64,000 nucleotides of DNA, taken from the NCBI GenBank assembly GCA_022823465.1, contig JAJEHX010000007.1:1-64000 (forward strand), given 5' to 3'. The position numbers were made by a program, and so were the translations under genes. The DNA comes from Candidatus Latescibacterota bacterium. Its GTDB lineage: Bacteria; JAAXHH01. Within the stretch, counting starts at the first letter, position 1, and each line of letters opens with the position of its first letter. Of this stretch, positions 61,040 through 64,000 are shown one piece after another. The notes beneath the pieces were generated by a model that made no database searches, was not told where the DNA came from, and was given only the letters and a program-made list of their open reading frames with translations.

Positions 61040-61836
61040 ACAGTCTGAACCGAGCACGCGCAGCGACGAGCAGCCTGGTCTGCGTGGGGCTCGATCCGGA
61101 CGTGGATCGATTCCCGGAGCACCTGAAAAAGGAGCGCGACGCGGTATACGAGTTCAACAGGACGATCATCGAGCATACCTCGGATCTCGTATCGGCCTAC
61201 AAGCTGAATATCGCGTTTTTCGAGGTCATGGGTTCCAGGGGCTACGAGATACTCGAACGCACGCTCGAGATCATCCCGGACGGGATAGTGGCCATATGCG
61301 ACTGCAAGCGGGGAGACATGGGGAACAGCGCGCGCATGTACGCCCGCGCGTTGTTCGAGCACTTCGACTTCGACGCGGTGACCGTCAATCCCTACCAGGG
61401 CAGGGATTCCGTTCAGCCCTTCCTGGATTACACCGACCGGGGGGTTTTCATCCTCTGCCTGACCTCCAACGAGAGCGCGCGCGAATTCCAGTACCTGCCC
61501 GTCAACGGACATCCGCTGTATCTGGAGGTGGCCAGTGTCGCCCAGTCCTGGAACACCGCGCGAAACGCGGGACTGGTCGTAGGCGCGACACAGGCGGAAT
61601 CCCTGGCGGGTATCCGTGGCATCGCCCCTGAAATGCCCCTGCTGATACCGGGCATCGGAGCGCAGGGCGGCGATCTGAAAACGGTCGTCCGCGAAGGAGC
61701 CGACACCCACGGCGGCGGCTTGCTCATCAACTCTTCACGCGGCATCCTGTACGCTTCCGACGGTCCGGACTACGCCGAAGCGGCCCGTGCGGCGACGATA
61801 CGGCTCAGGGACGAGATAAACGCCCTGCTTCCCTGA
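61024..61836 (+). CDS. pyrF: Orotidine 5'-phosphate decarboxylase (type 2)
   Basis: 270 residues; decarboxylates OMP to UMP. The catalytic strand reads CDCKRGDMGNSA (D-x-K-R-G-D with the usual Asp-Ala replaced by Cys-Asp-Cys context), and LLIPGIGAQGGD and NSSRGILYA mark the phosphate site of type 2 enzymes. ATG 61024 lies within the end of pyrD with GAGG upstream. The open frame to 60949 is just overlap. Confidence 0.93.
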   Translation: MSPFVDSLNRARAATSSLVCVGLDPDVDRFPEHLKKERDAVYEFNRTIIEHTSDLVSAYKLNIAFFEVMGSRGYEILERTLEIIPDGIVAICDCKRGDMGNSARMYARALFEHFDFDAVTVNPYQGRDSVQPFLDYTDRGVFILCLTSNESAREFQYLPVNGHPLYLEVASVAQSWNTARNAGLVVGATQAESLAGIRGIAPEMPLLIPGIGAQGGDLKTVVREGADTHGGGLLINSSRGILYASDGPDYAEAARAATIRLRDEINALLP

Positions 61837-61842
61837 ATTTCC

Positions 61843-61923
61843 GTGCAGCCTGTGCCGTCCGTGCGGCGTGTTCCGCCTGTGCCGCCCGTGCCGCCTGCCC
61901 CGCCCGTGCGGCCCGTGCTGCGG
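61843..61923. repeat. Nine degenerate 9-bp tandem units after pyrF
   Basis: Units related to GTGCCGCCC run head to tail from 61843 to 61923, starting seven bases after the pyrF stop and filling half of the gap to the methyltransferase gene. Confidence 0.88.
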
Positions 61924-61992
61924 TTTTGCCGATAGGGGTAGCCCGCCGCTCCGGCGCGGGCGAGGGTTCCACCTGCTGAGGGCCATTGTCCG

Positions 61993-62565
61993 ATGCCGAA
62001 TCGCACCGGAGACACGGAGACGAACTTCGAGGTCCGCAGTTTCGACGCGGAGATCACGAAGGAAGCGTATGACAGACTGCCCAAGCTGCCGCTGTATTTC
62101 GTCCTGGACAACTTGCGCAGCGCCTTCAACGTGGGCTCCATCTTCCGGACCTGCGACATCTTGCGCGTGAAGGGTTTGTTCTTGTGCGGATACACCGCCT
62201 GCCCGCCCCACGCGAAGCTGGAAAAGACCGCCCTGGGCACCATCGATTACGTCCCGTGGCGCTATTTCGAGTCGGCCGACGATGCAGTCGCGTATCTGCA
62301 GGACCAGGGCATAGCGGTTTGGGCGGCCGAAACGACTTCGGGTTCGGTCCCCTACGCCCAAGCGCTGTTTCCCAACGAACTGGCGATCGTACTCGGCAAC
62401 GAGGCGCTGGGGGTAAGCCGCGGCGTGCTGGATCGTTGCGACGGCGTGGTCGAAATACCCACGCGGGGATACAAGAATTCCCTTAATGTGGCGTCCGCCT
62501 GCGCCGTCCTGGGTTTCAAGGCGCTGGAGGAAATGGGGGAAACCCGAGGCGATACGAAGGGATGA
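61993..62565 (+). CDS. TrmH/SpoU-family RNA 2'-O-methyltransferase
   Basis: 190 residues of the SPOUT (trefoil-knot) class. Motif 1 is NVGSIFRTCD (Asn and Arg for catalysis), motif 2 LAIVLGNEALGVS and motif 3 VEIPTRGYKNSLNVASACAV. It probably methylates a tRNA or rRNA ribose; the exact site is not predictable. The ATG has GAGGG about 12 bases upstream. It ends facing the hemQ gene. Confidence 0.9.
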   Translation: MPNRTGDTETNFEVRSFDAEITKEAYDRLPKLPLYFVLDNLRSAFNVGSIFRTCDILRVKGLFLCGYTACPPHAKLEKTALGTIDYVPWRYFESADDAVAYLQDQGIAVWAAETTSGSVPYAQALFPNELAIVLGNEALGVSRGVLDRCDGVVEIPTRGYKNSLNVASACAVLGFKALEEMGETRGDTKG

Positions 62566-62604
62566 AAACGAGGATTGGTCAGGGCGGATGAAACCGCGGG
62601 ACCG

Positions 62605-63351
62605 TTACGGGTCGCTCGACCAGATCTTCTTGCCGACGAAGAACGGCCCCAGCGAATCGATGTACAACGCGGTCTGCTGGGTCTTTCTCATGTCCTGGAC
62701 GACCCGGGAAAGCGGGTAGAGTTCCTTGCCGAGCAGTCCGATGACGAAGTCGTTGTCCGCCTCGTCGAGGCCGTAGCAGGCCAGGCGGATGTCGTGGGCG
62801 AAGTCGGCGCGGCCGTAGGCCCGGCCGATGTGGGCGTGCTCCATCAGGATCTGGCGCTGCTCCTTGTGATCGAGACGGGCGAAGGCGCCGTTGCGACGCA
62901 GCGGATACCAGATGGCCCATGGCCAGTCGGGATTGAGCACGGTGCGGCGCGGCCTGCCTATGAGTGATTCCCGCAGATCCGGTTCGTAACCCATGGAGTA
63001 GGTCCTGCCAAGCATCGTCAGGTGTTCGCGGCGCTCCAGCGTATCGAAGGGGCTTCCGGTCAACAGGCCCCGCACATCGGTTACGAAGGTTTCGGGATCT
63101 TCGGCGAGGAACAGCACGCCGACTCCCGTGGGATCGTTGACATCCAGGTAGACCGCGGACTCAAGTCCGGCTTCCCGCAGCGCGGCGGCGATTTGGTCAC
63201 CGGCAGCCGAGGCCTGTCTGGCGGATCCGTTTTTCGCCAGGGTGAACACGTTGAGCTGCATGTACAACCGCTTTTCGCTGGTCTGAGGCTGCCCGTCTAC
63301 GGGCGCTCCGTGTTCGAGTATATCGGGGGTCCGTCCGGTTTCTTCGTTCAC
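62605..63351 (-). CDS. hemQ: Chlorite dismutase-family coproheme decarboxylase (HemQ-like)
   Basis: About 248 residues. The second half has the family pattern WAIWYPLRRNGAFARLD, MEHAHIGRAYG, YGLDEADNDFVIGLLGKE and SLGPFFVGKKIW. The Tyr of WYPL and the His-Gly region fit the coproheme-decarboxylating HemQ group. It would convert coproheme to heme b, after the ferrochelatase encoded divergently next door. I start at GTG 63351 with AAAGGAA just upstream; the longer frame to 63465 overlaps the hemH leader. Confidence 0.82.
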   Translation of the reverse strand: MNEETGRTPDILEHGAPVDGQPQTSEKRLYMQLNVFTLAKNGSARQASAAGDQIAAALREAGLESAVYLDVNDPTGVGVLFLAEDPETFVTDVRGLLTGSPFDTLERREHLTMLGRTYSMGYEPDLRESLIGRPRRTVLNPDWPWAIWYPLRRNGAFARLDHKEQRQILMEHAHIGRAYGRADFAHDIRLACYGLDEADNDFVIGLLGKELYPLSRVVQDMRKTQQTALYIDSLGPFFVGKKIWSSDP

Positions 63352-63432
63352 GTCGTTCCTTTCGGTGTCATCGATGATTCCGCGCGCTACACAAGCGGAC
63401 CGGCGTGGATATATTACGGAGGAAGGGACGGC

Positions 63433-63483
63433 ATGGCAAGCAAATACAAGGTCGCAAGGCCGCATGGAAGGAATGGCCGTTGA
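63433..63483 (+). CDS. 16-codon leader ORF overlapping the hemH start
   Basis: MASKYKVARPHGRNGR, a basic peptide with GGAGGAAGGG five to eight bases before its ATG. Its TGA (63481-63483) overlaps the TTG start of hemH (63480-63482) as TTGA, so hemH translation could depend on reading this leader. It may also simply reflect chance; no homologue is known to me. Confidence 0.45.
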   Translation: MASKYKVARPHGRNGR

Positions 63484-64000
63484 ACTACGACGCGTTGCTC
63501 CTGGTATCCTTTGGGGGCCCCGAGGGAACCACCGACGTCATCCCGTTTCTCGAGCGCGTGCTCAAGGGCCGGCGCGTACCCAGGGAGCGCATGATGGCGG
63601 TCGCGGAACACTACCATCATTTCGGCGGCGTCAGCCCGATCAACGGGCAGAATCGGACGCTGATCGCGGCCCTGGAACGGGAGTTGGAAACCCGCAACCT
63701 CCCGTTGCCGGTCTACTGGGGGAACCGGAACTGGCATCCCCTTTTGACGGATACGGTCCGTCAGATGGCCGCGGACGGGATAGGGCGGGCGCTGGCCCTC
63801 GTCACCTCCGCCTACAGTTCCTATTCCAACTGCAGGCAGTACCTTGAAAATATCGAAGATGCCCAGCGGGAGGTGGGCAGCGGCGCACCGTCGATCGACA
63901 AGATCAGGCCCTTTTTCCATCATCCGGGATTTATCGAAACGATGACGGTCCGTGTTCGCGACGCCCTGGACCGACTGCCGGAAGAACGGCGCGCATCGGC
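63480..64000 (+). CDS. hemH: Ferrochelatase (coproporphyrin/protoporphyrin), partial
   Basis: 173 residues visible, cut by the window end. The start YDALLLVSFGGPEGTTDV is diagnostic, with HYHHFGGVSPINGQNR following and VYWGNRNWHPLLTDTV, SAYSSYSNCRQY matching the family. It inserts iron into a porphyrin. Given HemQ next door, coproporphyrin III is the likely substrate (inference). The TTG start overlaps a leader ORF stop; an in-frame GTG at 63405 is an alternative. Confidence 0.9.
   Translation, partial: MNYDALLLVSFGGPEGTTDVIPFLERVLKGRRVPRERMMAVAEHYHHFGGVSPINGQNRTLIAALERELETRNLPLPVYWGNRNWHPLLTDTVRQMAADGIGRALALVTSAYSSYSNCRQYLENIEDAQREVGSGAPSIDKIRPFFHHPGFIETMTVRVRDALDRLPEERRAS

Noticed and set aside
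1-64000. CRISPR arrays, rRNA, tRNA, integrase or intact insertion sequence
   Set aside because: Looked for by eye on both strands; repeated spacers, conserved RNA segments and transposase motifs were not seen.

Overview
The window is GC-rich, densely coded chromosomal DNA from a free-living Gram-negative bacterium. An LptF/LptG lipopolysaccharide-export pair, a TPR lipoprotein beginning CAYYNTFYNAKKAF after its lipobox, two sulfatases, three phytanoyl-CoA dioxygenase-family proteins, two Gfo/Idh/MocA oxidoreductases, an enolase-superfamily enzyme and two large paralogous DUF6785-type membrane proteins together suggest an uncultured FCB-like lineage. Latescibacterota or a neighbour is my best guess, as inference only. 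Several good TTGACA/17 bp/TATAAT-type promoters are visible (ssb, rpsT, pyrG, and the divergent pair at 29.47 kb).

Layout. 0-3 kb: a three-gene succinate dehydrogenase operon (sdhC-sdhA-sdhB, minus strand, sdhB cut by the window edge). 3-24 kb: a catabolic neighbourhood of convergent DUF6785 paralogues, SDRs, a sugar isomerase-like TIM barrel, sulfatase, Gfo/Idh/MocA, DUF1611, HpcH/HpaI aldolase, dienelactone hydrolase, PhyH enzymes and an enolase-superfamily dehydratase. hisD, hisI, a TlpA thioredoxin and an AhpD-like protein are mixed in. A small accessory patch at 17.4-19.9 kb holds a NYN nuclease-like gene, a decayed nucleotidyltransferase (MNT) gene and a DUF4143 AAA ATPase. 24-32 kb: core genes uvrC, rpsT and pyrG, a cyclohexadienyl-dehydratase-like binding protein, and an FG-GAP/ASPIC protein overlapping an RnfD/NqrB-like membrane protein. 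32.2-38.5 kb: a visibly more AT-rich accessory island. It carries three small unknown genes on the minus strand and, on the plus strand, a ubiquitin-like protein, an E1-like ThiF enzyme, a DUF6527-like zinc protein, an EcoRI-type adenine methyltransferase and a DUF262-HNH nuclease. 38.5-44.5 kb: oxidoreductase, VOC protein, YbdK-type carboxylate-amine ligase, sulfatase and PhyH. 44.5-51.1 kb: a tight seven-gene unit built round a GlmL/MutL-like ASKHA protein, an RnfC-like barrel protein, a DUF6754 protein and three further membrane proteins, with no mutase in sight. 51-64 kb: nucleotidyltransferase, metK, lptG/lptF, ssb, an aspartate-less response regulator, TPR lipoprotein, pyrK-pyrD-pyrF, a TrmH-family methyltransferase, and divergent hemQ/hemH.

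How the genes work together. The core genes cover the TCA cycle/respiration, UMP and CTP synthesis, histidine, SAM and coproporphyrin-dependent heme synthesis. The accessory enzymes look like scattered pieces of sugar, sulfate-ester and sugar-acid catabolism. The two most interesting blocks are the ubiquitin-like/E1 plus methyltransferase-nuclease island (33.9-38.1 kb), which has the composition of a defence system, and the GlmL-DUF6754 membrane operon (44.5-51.1 kb), whose function I cannot assign. No tRNA, rRNA, CRISPR array, integrase or intact transposase was seen.
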